Below are positions 1 to 9,717 of a stretch of DNA of 64,000 nt, one piece after another. Origin of the DNA: Aquamicrobium sp. LC103. Its GTDB lineage: Bacteria; Pseudomonadota; Alphaproteobacteria; Rhizobiales; Rhizobiaceae. The stretch is taken from contig NZ_LBCQ02000002.1 in the NCBI RefSeq assembly GCF_001014615.2, positions 124,001 to 188,000 on the forward strand, read 5' to 3'. The notes beneath the pieces are model-generated. The model saw nothing but the letters and a program-made list of their open reading frames with translations. It had not been told where the DNA came from and ran no database searches. Every line of letters begins with the position of its first letter. The stretch's first letter is position 1. Position numbers and translations under genes: made by a program.

Positions 1-604
1 CGAGCCTTGGCAGGACCTTCATAACCTGCTCGCGCCCGGTCTCCGCCAGAAGTCCGGTCAAGCGGCCATTCGCACGCTCGATAAGGCCGCCCTCGGGTGA
101 GGGGGTGTCCTCGGTGATCCCCGCAAGGGCCAGGGCGGCGGAATTGGCGACCGCAAGATGGCCGCAGGTCCGCACGATGTAGACGGGATGATCCGGGCAA
201 GACGCATCAAGCTCCTCGCGATAGGGATGGCGCCCGACGTCGAGTTTGAAATGATCGTATCCGCGCCCGGTGATCCATTCGCCCTTGGGCAGGGTTGCAG
301 CCTTTGCGCGCAAGGTCTCCAGCAGATCCGCGAGCGTGGAAACCACGCTGGGGCGGAGGTCGACCTCGGCCATGGCAATGCCGTACATGTGCAGATGAAG
401 ATGGGCGTCATAAAGCCCGGGCGTCGCCAGCCGTCCGTCAAGCTCGATGACGCGCGTCGTCTGGCCGATCTGCGCCGCGATCTCCTCCGCGGTTCCCACC
501 GCCGCGATCTTGCCTTGCGAGATCGACAGGGCTTCAGCGAAGCCAAGCCCCTTGCCCTTCCAGATCTTGCCGCCCGTCAGCACGCAATCGGCTGCGGCGC
601 TCAT
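1..604 (-). CDS. Amidohydrolase family protein (YtcJ-like), partial
   Basis: This is the N-terminal part of a metal-dependent amidohydrolase; the rest runs off the left edge. The frame opens MSAAADCVLTGGKIW, the usual start of the small beta-sandwich that precedes the TIM barrel. The metal-binding HxH follows at residues 68-70 in GLYDAHLHLHMYG. The family (amidohydrolase 3, YtcJ group) hydrolyses amide or ester bonds of varied substrates, so the true substrate cannot be named. No strong ribosome site is visible, but the start fits the domain edge. A LysR gene lies upstream on the same strand and could control it. Confidence 0.85.
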   Translation of the reverse strand, partial: MSAAADCVLTGGKIWKGKGLGFAEALSISQGKIAAVGTAEEIAAQIGQTTRVIELDGRLATPGLYDAHLHLHMYGIAMAEVDLRPSVVSTLADLLETLRAKAATLPKGEWITGRGYDHFKLDVGRHPYREELDASCPDHPVYIVRTCGHLAVANSAALALAGITEDTPSPEGGLIERANGRLTGLLAETGREQVMKVLPRL

Positions 605-756
605 CGGGCGAGCCCATGAAATGAGGATGCGGAATGAAACATTCGGGCCTCCTGTCGGTCACAATTCTGCGACAGGGAGTATGGTAGTGCGGCGGCCCCG
701 GCTGGCGTCAACAACCGCTGCGGGGTGTGGCGGCGCGACAAGCCATACCGGTCAAA

Positions 757-782
757 TTCGTTTAACCCGTTGAGAAAACGAA
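757..782. repeat. Inverted repeat between LysR gene and amidohydrolase
   Basis: Seven-base arms TTCGTTT and AAACGAA are separated by 12 bases. The repeat lies in the 272-base gap downstream of the LysR gene and upstream of the amidohydrolase. It could be an operator of the amidohydrolase promoter or a weak terminator of the LysR gene. There is no T tract to decide. Confidence 0.3.
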
Positions 783-876
783 GACTTGGCGACCTCGTTC
801 AACCAAGGACGATGAGCGGCAATGAATTTTAAATCGGATAAGTAAATCTTGTCGCGGATTTCTGGGATTTTCGGCG

Positions 877-1800
877 CTAGCCCCATCCCGCGGGCGCCAG
901 CGAGGCGACGGCTTCCATCAGAACGAGCAGCAGAGCCGACGCGAGGGGATCCTCCTCATCGCCTCCACCGCGTTGCAGGGCGACCGCCGATAACGATGTG
1001 GTCGGCGAGAACCGTCGGGTGACCAGGGCGAGCCCCCTCGACATCGCGGCCGAATAGGGGTCGACAACCGCCACACCCAGGCCCGCATGGACAAGCGCGC
1101 AGGCGCCCACAGCTTGATCGCAGCTCAGACTTGGCGCGTATTGCACACCTTGAAGTGAAAAAGCGCCCCGGATCAGCGGAGTTAGGGCTGGACCGCCCGC
1201 GATCAGCGTATGTCGCACCAGATCGGTTGGTCCAACCACGGCGCGTGTCGTCAAAAGATGGTCCTGAGGCAGGACCGCGACCAGTTCCGCCGTTCCGAGC
1301 ACGGTTATCTTCAGCGCGGCATGGCTCACCGGTCCCTGTACCACCCCGAGATCGGCGAGCCCCAACTCCACTGCTCTGGCCACCGCGTCGGCACTGTCCA
1401 GGTTCAGATTGATCTCGACCTGTGGCGCGTCAGCCATGAAGCGACGCAGGGCAATCGGAACCACGGCGCATCCCATGGCCGATGTCGCGGCCAGCACAAG
1501 ACGCCGTCGCTTGTGCTTCTTCAGGGCCCGCAATCGCCCTGCAAGGCCATCCAGGGCGCCAAGCAGCGGTCGGATCTCCTCATAGACACAGAGGCCTTCT
1601 TCCGTCGGCTCGAGCCTGCGGCCCGCACGGCGGAACAACGCGACACCGATCTGCGCCTCGAACGTGCGAATGGCATTCCAGACCACGGATTGCGACAGGC
1701 CCAGATGATCCGCGGCCGCCGTGGTCGTGCCGCGCTCGATCACCGCAGCGAACGCCTCGATCAACCGCAGATCAAGATCGTTCCGCCGCTCTATCCGCAT
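877..1800 (-). CDS. LysR family transcriptional regulator
   Basis: A 307-residue LysR-type regulator. The winged helix-turn-helix occupies about residues 8-67 (LRLIEAFAAVIERGTTTAAADHLGLSQSVV), followed by the two-lobed effector domain from about residue 95. The length is normal for the family. These proteins bind DNA as tetramers and change transcription when a small effector binds the C-terminal lobe. The downstream amidohydrolase on the same strand is a possible target. The effector is unknown, and no divergent partner gene is present. Confidence 0.9.
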   Translation of the reverse strand: MRIERRNDLDLRLIEAFAAVIERGTTTAAADHLGLSQSVVWNAIRTFEAQIGVALFRRAGRRLEPTEEGLCVYEEIRPLLGALDGLAGRLRALKKHKRRRLVLAATSAMGCAVVPIALRRFMADAPQVEINLNLDSADAVARAVELGLADLGVVQGPVSHAALKITVLGTAELVAVLPQDHLLTTRAVVGPTDLVRHTLIAGGPALTPLIRGAFSLQGVQYAPSLSCDQAVGACALVHAGLGVAVVDPYSAAMSRGLALVTRRFSPTTSLSAVALQRGGGDEEDPLASALLLVLMEAVASLAPAGWG

Positions 1801-2062
1801 CGCTTCCGACTTTCTTCCACGACGAACTTTCTCGCTGTGAGTGCGTCATTTCAGATGCCCGCGGGACGAGTCGTCGAAACCAACGTATTAGGCGAGAATT
1901 GACCTTTTGAGTGGGAGTTACGGGGCGATCGGCGACGGCGATTTCCGCGGCCGTTTTGCAGCTTCCGCAAGGTTCCCAGGACGCGCTCCTCGCCGGCATT
2001 GCCGGGCGAACGATCATTCGGCGGCATCCAGGCGCGGTCGACTGGGTAGGAGAGGCTTGTGA

Positions 2063-2487
2063 TCATGCCAACAACAGCGTTGGCACGCCGAGCACCGGAC
2101 CGGCCTCGGCAAGCCGGCGGTCGAGTGTGTGTACTGTGGCGCCATGCTCCGACCCGGTCGCGAGGTGCAGGGCATCGCCGGCGCGCAGACCCAGAGCGTG
2201 GTGGTCGGCGAACCTCGCCGCCGAGCGGAAATGCCCGCCCGTCACCGGCAGTACGGTGAAGCTCTCTGCAACCAGTTTGTTGAACATCGCGAGCGCCGCC
2301 GCGCGCTGCTCCAGGCTGATCTGGCCTGCCCGCAGCTTAATGGCCATGGCCGCAGATATTTCGGTCATGGTCCAGTCGCTGATCAGAAGCTGCGCCGGAT
2401 CCTGTTCCGCCAGCCAGCCTTGAACACGCGGGGTCATGGCTTCGTTGGAGAGCGCCGCGACGACCAGCGACGTGTCGAGATAGAGCA

Positions 2488-2488
<1 letters not shown>
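2063..2488 (-). CDS. vapC: VapC-type PIN-domain ribonuclease toxin
   Basis: A 141-residue PIN-domain protein. The acidic metal-binding residues of the family are visible: D5 in [11 protein letters not shown]43 in MTEIS, D105 in AGDALHLA and D123 in HTLDRRL. VapC toxins cut RNA, often tRNA or rRNA, when released from the antitoxin. The start codon overlaps the stop of the upstream antitoxin gene (TGATG), so the two are translationally coupled. The catalytic set looks intact, so an active toxin is expected. Its RNA target cannot be read from sequence. Confidence 0.93.
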
Positions 2489-2775
<287 letters not shown>

Positions 2776-2933
2776 TTAAAAATCCAGCGGAAGGCTTTGG
2801 AGATGCATTCTTCCAGGCATCCTACGGAACGAGGTCGGCGGGCATGTTCGCTGGAACGGATCGTCCTACGGCACGAGCCGGTTGATTCCCGAAAGTCGGC
2901 ACGGATCTTCGCCCGGCACTTTCGTATGTCCGA

Positions 2934-4925
2934 TCAGCAATCGAGGACGAGGTCGCCGCGCGGGATCGCCTGGCAGAGCAGGATCTGGCCGCGGGCGATC
3001 AGCGGCTCCTCGCCCGAAGGATAGATTGCGCCGCCGCTGACGACGCGCTGCGTGCAGGACTGGCATTCGCCGCTGCGGCAGGAATACTGGACCTCGATGT
3101 CGTTCGCCAGCGCGAGGTCGAGCAGCGACCCGCATTCCGGCTTCCAGGTCGCCTGCTTTTCCGAGCGGGCGAAGGTCACGGCGCAGGGCGGACGCCCGGC
3201 GAACGCCTCCGCCTGGGCGAAGCCGCCGACGCTCTTCTGCTCGAACGCCTCGATGCGTATGCTCTCGGGTGCGGCGCCAAGGCCGATTAGTCCCTGGCTC
3301 AGCGAGGACATGAAGGCGTCCGGGCCGCAGATGTAGAAATCGGCTTCGGCGATGGGAACGTGCCTGGCGAGTGAAGCCGCATCCAGGCGGCCCTCGTGAT
3401 GGCAGGCGTCGCCCGCCTCTGGCCGGGAATAGGCGGTCAGCAGCCTGATGCGGGGATTGATCTCGGCGAAGCGCCGCGCTTCCGCCCCGAACAGGTGATG
3501 CCTGGCGTTGCGCGCGGCGTGGACGAACCAGACGTCGCGCCCGGGCTCCTCGCGCGCCAGATGCTCCGCCATCGGCAGGAGCGGCGTGATGCCGACGCCG
3601 GCACTGACGAGCACGATCGGGCGGAGCGGGGCGCTGTCGAGGACGAAATGCCCGCCCGGTGGCCCGACGAAGACCTCGTCGCCGACCGCGACCTTGTCGT
3701 GGAGCAGCGCGGAAACGCCGCCGTCGCCGACACGCCGCACGGAGATGCGCAACGTATGGGCATCGGGTACCGCGGAGATCGAATAGCAGCGCCGGCGCGG
3801 CATCTTCGGGTCGTCATGCGGCAGCGAGATGGTGACGAACTGACCGGGCGCTGCGTCTCCGATCGGTGCGCGATCGCGCGGCTTCAGCACGAAGGAGACC
3901 ACGTCGGGACTTTCCTGCCGTCGTGCCACGCAGGTGAAACCGCGCCTGCCGCTCCATGCGACGGGCCGCGAATCCATCCAAATCCGCGACCGCGTCAGCG
4001 CTGCCGAGCAGTGGAAGTAGATCTCCTCCGGCTGCATGCTCAGTCGTCGCCGTCCTTCCGGCGCGGAAGCGACCTCGCGGTAGGTGCCGTTGAGGCGGAT
4101 GTTGTCGCAGCGGCCGGGCTCCGCCGCCAGAATCGCGAACTCGGCCGAATGCGGCGTGGCGGATATGGCCGAGCCTTCGTGTTCGAGATCGAGCAGGAGC
4201 GACCGTGTGTTCGTGTCCGCATCGCGTCGCAGCGGCGATCCGCCCACCAGGTCGACGAGGATCTCGCCCGACTTGCTCTCATGCGCGAAGACGATGAAGC
4301 GGGCGTCGTCGATGAAGCCCATGAAGCCCGGACCGGCCGTATCGTAGACTTTCTTCTGCACCAGCGGGCTCGGCGTGCCGTAGAAGTCGCGCAGGCCGGC
4401 CTCTGTTAGGCGGCCCTCCGCGTCGGCGTCATAGAGAACGGGCTGGCGCCCGCCCTCGGTCTGCCACTGGATATCCCTGGCATAGATGTCGAGCACGTCG
4501 AGCGTCGGCTTGCGGCCTGCCGGGTCGACCCAGAAGCCGCTTTCGTCGAAGGCCTTGCTCGACACGAACTCCATCCTGGTCGGCACGAGCACGATGACGC
4601 TCAGCGGGCGGCTCTCGTCGGCGGGAAAGGCGGCGATGTCGTCCTCGCCGCGCGATACGCTCGCGCGGGCGGAGATGCGCAGGTAATCGTCGCAGAGCCG
4701 GTTGAGGAGGACGAGCGCGACGTCCGGATTGCTCAGCACGTTGCCGATCGTGTCCAGCCGCTTGTTGCCGACATAGTCGGGCAGCAGCAGGGCGCCGTCC
4801 TCGCGCAGCCTCAGCACCGAGGGCTGGCCGCCGCGCGGCGAGACGTCCATCGCGCCCTGGGCATTGCGCGAGGCGATGAAAAGCAGCGTGGATTTCTCGA
4901 TGAAGGCGCGTGTGCGGTCGTCCAT
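2934..4925 (-). CDS. Fused PPOX-type flavoprotein / ferredoxin reductase / 2Fe-2S ferredoxin
   Basis: A 663-residue multidomain redox protein. Two split-barrel PPOX-like segments fill the first half (about 1-150 and 185-335, the second ending in YFHCSAALTRSRIW). A ferredoxin-NADP reductase module follows: FAD part with RRCYSIS, NAD part with SAGVGITPLLPM and YICGPDAFM. A plant-type 2Fe-2S domain ends the protein with cysteines C616, C621, C624 and C651. Electrons should flow NAD(P)H to FAD to 2Fe-2S. The PPOX role is unknown. It is the last gene of the Dpp/amidohydrolase run, so it may reduce the imported compound or a ferric complex. The start has a good ribosome site (GGAG). Confidence 0.85.
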   Translation of the reverse strand: MDDRTRAFIEKSTLLFIASRNAQGAMDVSPRGGQPSVLRLREDGALLLPDYVGNKRLDTIGNVLSNPDVALVLLNRLCDDYLRISARASVSRGEDDIAAFPADESRPLSVIVLVPTRMEFVSSKAFDESGFWVDPAGRKPTLDVLDIYARDIQWQTEGGRQPVLYDADAEGRLTEAGLRDFYGTPSPLVQKKVYDTAGPGFMGFIDDARFIVFAHESKSGEILVDLVGGSPLRRDADTNTRSLLLDLEHEGSAISATPHSAEFAILAAEPGRCDNIRLNGTYREVASAPEGRRRLSMQPEEIYFHCSAALTRSRIWMDSRPVAWSGRRGFTCVARRQESPDVVSFVLKPRDRAPIGDAAPGQFVTISLPHDDPKMPRRRCYSISAVPDAHTLRISVRRVGDGGVSALLHDKVAVGDEVFVGPPGGHFVLDSAPLRPIVLVSAGVGITPLLPMAEHLAREEPGRDVWFVHAARNARHHLFGAEARRFAEINPRIRLLTAYSRPEAGDACHHEGRLDAASLARHVPIAEADFYICGPDAFMSSLSQGLIGLGAAPESIRIEAFEQKSVGGFAQAEAFAGRPPCAVTFARSEKQATWKPECGSLLDLALANDIEVQYSCRSGECQSCTQRVVSGGAIYPSGEEPLIARGQILLCQAIPRGDLVLDC

Positions 4926-4957
4926 GGTCTCCGTCCCCTGCTTCTCCTTCGTATGCC

Positions 4958-6586
4958 CTAGACGACCGCGCCGGCCGGCTCGCGACGTTTGAAGAAATCG
5001 CGGCCGGGAACCGCGGCAAGCAGCCGCTTCGTGTAATCGGCCTGCGGCTTGTCGAAGAGCTCGGCCGCGGGCGCCTGTTCGACGATCTTGCCGTTCTGCA
5101 TCACCACGATGCGATCTGCGATCTCGCGGGCGACCCTGAGATCGTGGGTGATGAAGAGCATGCTCAGCCCCATCTCGGATTTCAGATCCGACAGGAGCTT
5201 CAGCACCTGCGCCTGCACCGACACGTCGAGCGCGGAGACCGCCTCGTCGGCGATCAGGCAGGCGGGATCGAGCGCCAGCGCGCGGGCGATGCAGATGCGC
5301 TGCCTTTGGCCGCCGGAGAATTCGTGTGGGAAGCGGTTCAGCGCCTGTGCGCCCAGTCCCACCTTCTCCAGCCAGCGCGTGGCGGTGGCCGTCGCCTCGG
5401 CACGCGAGGCGCCGAAAGCCATCGGCCCGCGCACGATGCTCTCGCCGACCTTGAGGCGCGGGTCGAGCGAAGCGTACGGGTCCTGGAAGACGATCTGCAT
5501 CCTGCGCCGGAACTGGCGCAGCGCCTCGCCCTTCATCGCGCGGACCGGGGCTCCGTCGAAGTTGATCACGCCGTCGTCCGGCTCGATCAGGCGCAGCACC
5601 ATGCGCGCCAGCGTCGACTTGCCCGAGCCGCTCTCGCCCACGACCGCAAGCGTCTCGCCGCGCTTGAGGACGAGGTCGAACCCTTCGGCGGCCACCACCC
5701 GGCGCGGCTTGGCGAAGAAGTTCTGGCGTGTGGTGAAGACCTTCCGCAACGCCTTGATCTCGAGCAGCGGCGTGCGCTCCTCCCCGGTCGAGCGGATGGC
5801 GCCGCGGCCGGGCACCGCGTCGAGCAGGTCGCGCGTATAATCGGTCTGCGGCGTCTCCAGCACCGCATCCGCCGGCCCCTGTTCCACCACCTTGCCATGA
5901 CGCAGCACGACGACGCGATCGGCGATGTCGGCGACGACGCCGATGTCGTGGGTGATGAAGAGCACGCCCATGTCGCGTTTCTGTTGCAGGCTGAGGATCA
6001 GGTCGAGGATCTGGCGCTGCGTGGTCACGTCGAGCGCCGTCGTCGGCTCGTCGGCGATCAGCAGTTCCGGATCGTTGGCGAGCGCCATGGCGATCATCAC
6101 GCGCTGGCGCTGGCCGCCCGACAGCTGGAACGGATAGGCCGAGACGATCGATGCCGGATCGGGCAGGCCGACCTGGCCGAAGAGTTCGACGACGCGCGCG
6201 CCGACGTCTCCCTCGGACCGGCCATGGATGCGGATCGCCTCGGCGACCTGGTGCCCGACCCTGGCCAGTGGGTTCAGCGCGGTCAGCGGTTCCTGGAAGA
6301 TCATGGCGATGCGGCTGCCGCGCAGGGCGCGCATCTCACGCGGCGAAAGGCCGAGCAGGTCGCGATCGCCGAACCGGATCGCGCCCTCGAGCGCCTTCAC
6401 CTTCGAAGGGAGGAGGCCGAGGATCGCGTGCGCGGTCATCGACTTGCCCGAACCGCTCTCGCCCACCAGGCAGACGATCTCGTTGCGCTCGACGTTCAGG
6501 CTGATCCCGTCCACGGCTCGGGTTCGGTCCGCGCCCTCGGGCAGGCCGAGAACGAGGTTCTCGATGGCTAGCAGCGGCGCGGTCAT
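4958..6586 (-). CDS. Dipeptide/oligopeptide ABC transporter, fused ATP-binding protein (DppD-DppF type)
   Basis: A 542-residue protein with two complete ABC ATPase domains. Each has Walker A GESGSGKS, a signature ([16 protein letters not shown]) and Walker B ([24 protein letters not shown]). Such fusions (YejF/GsiA-like) replace separate DppD and DppF and drive import through a two-permease complex. The start at [11 protein letters not shown] was chosen because its ATG overlaps the stop of the upstream permease (ATGA); longer in-frame readings only run through that gene. It belongs to the Dpp-like operon with the binding protein and the M20D hydrolase. Confidence 0.93.
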   Translation of the reverse strand: MTAPLLAIENLVLGLPEGADRTRAVDGISLNVERNEIVCLVGESGSGKSMTAHAILGLLPSKVKALEGAIRFGDRDLLGLSPREMRALRGSRIAMIFQEPLTALNPLARVGHQVAEAIRIHGRSEGDVGARVVELFGQVGLPDPASIVSAYPFQLSGGQRQRVMIAMALANDPELLIADEPTTALDVTTQRQILDLILSLQQKRDMGVLFITHDIGVVADIADRVVVLRHGKVVEQGPADAVLETPQTDYTRDLLDAVPGRGAIRSTGEERTPLLEIKALRKVFTTRQNFFAKPRRVVAAEGFDLVLKRGETLAVVGESGSGKSTLARMVLRLIEPDDGVINFDGAPVRAMKGEALRQFRRRMQIVFQDPYASLDPRLKVGESIVRGPMAFGASRAEATATATRWLEKVGLGAQALNRFPHEFSGGQRQRICIARALALDPACLIADEAVSALDVSVQAQVLKLLSDLKSEMGLSMLFITHDLRVAREIADRIVVMQNGKIVEQAPAAELFDKPQADYTKRLLAAVPGRDFFKRREPAGAVV

Positions 6587-7413
6587 GCTCGGGAAATCCT
6601 CGGGTTGAGGGTGTCGTTCAGGGCCTCGCCGACGAGGTTGATCGCAACCACGGTGAGCAGAATCGCGATGCCCGGAAAGACGCTCATCCACCAGGCCTGG
6701 CGGATCACGGTGCGGCCGGCGCCGACCATGTAGCCCCAGCTCATGAAGTTCGGATCGCCGAGCCCCATGAAGGAAAGCGCGGCCTCGATCAGGATCGCCG
6801 CGGCGACCGTCAGCGATCCGGCGACGATGATGGGCGAAACCGCATTGGGCAGGACATGGCGCAGCACGATCGAGAGCGTGGACTGGCCCTGGCAGCGTGC
6901 GGCGTGGACGAACTCGCGCTGCGACACCGTCTTGACCTGCGCGCGGGTGAGGCGCGACAGCGGCGGCCAGCTCACCAGCCCGATAGCCAGGATGATGGTA
7001 CCGATCGAGGGCGTCAGGATGGCGACGAAGAGGATCGCCAGCACGAAGCTCGGGATGGTCTGGAATATCTCGGTGAAACGCACGATCGCGCCGTCGACCA
7101 CCCCGCCGGCATAGCCGGCGATGCAGCCGAGCGTGACGCCGATGAACAGCGCGGTCACCGTCGATGCCAAGCCGATCAGGATGGAGACGCGCGCGCCGTG
7201 GGCGATACCGGCCGCGACGTCGCGCCCGAGCGTATCGCTGCCGAGCAGCATGCCGCCTTCGCCCGGCCGGCTGAAGGGCGCGCCGGCCATGTCCCAGGGC
7301 GAGGCCGGGTAGAGCAGCGGCGCCAGGATGGCAAGCAGGCAGACCATCGTCAGGAGCAGCAGCCCGACGATGCCGGCGGGGCGGTTCAGGAAGGTGCGCA
7401 GGAATTCATGCAT
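6583..7413 (-). CDS. ABC transporter permease, DppC type
   Basis: A 276-residue inner-membrane permease of the dipeptide/nickel family. It has about six membrane segments and the EAA-like cytoplasmic loop around LTRAQVKTVSQREFVHAARCQG. An N-terminal hydrophobic segment precedes a periplasmic region with GTDTLGRDV-like sequence (LGSDTLGRDVAAGI), the typical DppC signature. It pairs with the adjacent DppB-type permease, and its stop codon overlaps the ATPase start. Confidence 0.93.
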   Translation of the reverse strand: MHEFLRTFLNRPAGIVGLLLLTMVCLLAILAPLLYPASPWDMAGAPFSRPGEGGMLLGSDTLGRDVAAGIAHGARVSILIGLASTVTALFIGVTLGCIAGYAGGVVDGAIVRFTEIFQTIPSFVLAILFVAILTPSIGTIILAIGLVSWPPLSRLTRAQVKTVSQREFVHAARCQGQSTLSIVLRHVLPNAVSPIIVAGSLTVAAAILIEAALSFMGLGDPNFMSWGYMVGAGRTVIRQAWWMSVFPGIAILLTVVAINLVGEALNDTLNPRISRA

Positions 7414-7423
7414 TGCAATTCTC

Positions 7424-8401
7424 CTATCGGCCGTTGACGCGCGGATCGATCAGCCGATGCAGGAAGTCGGTCAGAAGGTTGGTCGCGATGACCAGGACCG
7501 ACATGATGAGAAAGAGACCGAGGAGGACGGGATAGTCGCGCGCCGTCACGGCATCGTAGGTGAGGCGCCCGAGGCCGGGCCAGGAGAACACCGTCTCCAC
7601 CACGACGGCGCCGCCGATCAGCGCGCCCGCCTGCATGCCGGCGAAGGTCACTACCGGCACGGCGGCGTTGCGCAGCATGTGGCGCGACAGGATCTGACGT
7701 TCGTTCAGGCCCTTGGCGCGCGCCGTGCGCACATGGTCCTCGTGCGAGACCTCGATCAGCGAGGAGCGCATGAGGCGGGTGTAGACGGCCATGTAGATTG
7801 CCGCCAGCGTGAGCACCGGCAGGACCAGGTGGCGCGCCACGTCGAGCGCATATTCGAGCGCGCCGAAGCTCGAGGCGCGGACGCTGGCATAGCCGAAGGC
7901 CGGCAGCCAGCCGAGCTGGATCGAGAAGACCAGCACCAGCATGAGGCCGAGCCAGAAGACCGGCGTCGCATAGAGCAGCAGCGAGACCAGCGAGATCGCG
8001 AGGTCCGACCACGTGCCCTGCCGCTTGCCGGCGAAGGCGCCGAACAGGACGCCGCCGATCAGCGATACGAAGAAAGCAGAGAGCGTGAGCAGAAGCGTCG
8101 GGCCGAGCCGTTCGAGGATGAGCACGCTGACGTCGGCGCGCTGGCGGTAGGAATAGCCGAGGTCGAACTGCAGGACCTTGCCGATATAGGTGCCGAGCTG
8201 CACCAGGAACGGCTGGTCCAGGCCATACTGGGCGCGGATATCGGCGATGAATTTCGGATCCGCGGCGCCCGACTGGCCCGCGATCACCAGCGCCGGATCG
8301 CCCGGCGTCGCGTGGATGAGGATGAAGTTGATCGTGGCGATGACGAGGATCGTGAAGACGATCCCGACGATCTTTGCCGAAAGGCGGGTAATGATCGACA
8401 T
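7424..8401 (-). CDS. ABC transporter permease, DppB type
   Basis: A 325-residue inner-membrane permease. The N-terminal segment (FTILVIATINFILIHATPGDPA) is the DppB hallmark, followed by a periplasmic stretch with YGLDQPFLVQ. The EAA loop lies near RTARAKGLNERQILSRHMLRNA. It forms the channel with the DppC-type protein 10 bases downstream. It is preceded closely by the M20D hydrolase gene, so uptake and intracellular cleavage appear to be co-transcribed. Confidence 0.93.
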   Translation of the reverse strand: MSIITRLSAKIVGIVFTILVIATINFILIHATPGDPALVIAGQSGAADPKFIADIRAQYGLDQPFLVQLGTYIGKVLQFDLGYSYRQRADVSVLILERLGPTLLLTLSAFFVSLIGGVLFGAFAGKRQGTWSDLAISLVSLLLYATPVFWLGLMLVLVFSIQLGWLPAFGYASVRASSFGALEYALDVARHLVLPVLTLAAIYMAVYTRLMRSSLIEVSHEDHVRTARAKGLNERQILSRHMLRNAAVPVVTFAGMQAGALIGGAVVVETVFSWPGLGRLTYDAVTARDYPVLLGLFLIMSVLVIATNLLTDFLHRLIDPRVNGR

Positions 8402-8423
8402 CAGCTTGCTGCGAACCTCGTAG

Positions 8424-9599
8424 CTAGCGCCCGGCCGGCTGCGCGAAGCCCAGCAACTGGTCGAGGACGCCGAGGAAAAGCCCGGCGCCGACCGGGATCA
8501 GCTCGTCCGGGAAATCGTAGTCGGGATTGTGGACCATCGGCTTGTCCATGCCCGCGCCGATGAAGAGCAGCGCCGATTTCGAGCACGAGCCGAACAGGCC
8601 GAAATCCTCCGCGCCGCGGATCGGCACGTAGTCGGTCACCGGCGACAGGTTCATGCGGTCCGCGGCGGTCTCGAAGGCCGCGGCGGCGTCCGGATCGTTG
8701 ATGCAGGCGCGGAAGAAGTTGTGCGTCGTGTGGGCCAGCGCCAGCCCTTCCTCGGCGGCGGTCGCGCGGATCATGGACAGCACGTCCTCGAGCAGCGCCG
8801 GCATCTTGTCGCTCTCGGGCCGGCGAAGCGTCATGCGGATCTCAGCCGAACCCGGCGTGATGCCGAAGACCGGCTTGCCCATCTGGACGCTGGTCAGCGT
8901 CACGCGCTGGAAACCCTGCGCGACGACCTCGCCCGTCTGGAACTTCTCCAGGCCCGTGATGATGCGGGCAACCGCGGTTGCCGGCGAGACGCCGGTTTCC
9001 GGCATGGACGCATGCGCGGTCTTGCCGGTGAGCTCCACGCGCAGGCCCATCGACGCGCAGGTGATCTGGCCGGCCGCCACCGCGACATGGGCGAGCGGCA
9101 GGCCGGGCATGTTGTGGATCGCGAAGGAATAGTCCGGCGTGATCGCACCGAACTTGGGATCCGCGAGCACGGCTTCGGCGCCGTGCGCGGTCTCCTCCGC
9201 CGGCTGGAAGAGCAGGATGGCGCGTCCACGCGCCGGCCTGTTGCCGGCAAGGTGCCGGCCGACGGCCGCCATCATGGTCATGTGGCCGTCATGGCCGCAC
9301 ATGTGCGCCTTGCCGTCGACGCGCGAGCGGTAGGGAAGGTCCGATATCTCGTGGATCTGGAGCGCGTCGAGCTCGCAGCGCAGCATCACGGTCGGCCCCG
9401 CCTCGGCGCCCTCGTAGACCAGCGCGACGCCGTGGCCGCCGAGCTGCGTGACGACCTTGTCGGGACTGGTGTCGGCCAGGAAGGAGACCACCTCGCGCGC
9501 GGTCTCGGCCTCTTCACCCGAGATTTCCGGAAACTGGTGCAGCTTGTGGCGCCACGCCCGCAGAATGGCAATCTCGCTGTCGTCGAAATATGAAGTCAT
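8424..9599 (-). CDS. M20D family metallopeptidase / amidohydrolase (hippurate hydrolase-like)
   Basis: A 391-residue cytoplasmic hydrolase of the M20D group, which removes acyl or aminoacyl groups from amides. Metal-ligand motifs are present: HMCGHDGH (about residue 99), QPAEE, and the C-terminal NPDYDFPDE region. A lid or dimerisation domain follows the first catalytic half. Its place between a peptide-type binding protein and the permeases suggests that it cleaves what the transporter imports. The substrate could be an N-acyl amino acid, a conjugate or a hydroxamate; sequence alone does not decide. Confidence 0.9.
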   Translation of the reverse strand: MTSYFDDSEIAILRAWRHKLHQFPEISGEEAETAREVVSFLADTSPDKVVTQLGGHGVALVYEGAEAGPTVMLRCELDALQIHEISDLPYRSRVDGKAHMCGHDGHMTMMAAVGRHLAGNRPARGRAILLFQPAEETAHGAEAVLADPKFGAITPDYSFAIHNMPGLPLAHVAVAAGQITCASMGLRVELTGKTAHASMPETGVSPATAVARIITGLEKFQTGEVVAQGFQRVTLTSVQMGKPVFGITPGSAEIRMTLRRPESDKMPALLEDVLSMIRATAAEEGLALAHTTHNFFRACINDPDAAAAFETAADRMNLSPVTDYVPIRGAEDFGLFGSCSKSALLFIGAGMDKPMVHNPDYDFPDELIPVGAGLFLGVLDQLLGFAQPAGR

Positions 9600-9717
9600 G
9601 TCGGCTCTACACTTCCTTTGTCGCGGCCGCCGGCCGCGTCGTAATCATCGGTTCGGCCTGGGGCCGCTTGGGAATCGACGCGCCGGCGCCATGGGGGCCG
9701 GCGCGTCCGAAGCGCGA

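Noticed and set aside
4910-6571. Long open frame on the plus strand opposite the fused ABC ATPase gene
   Set aside because: Its protein is Arg-, His- and Asp-rich without domains, while the minus strand holds two full ATPase domains. It is a shadow caused by high GC content.
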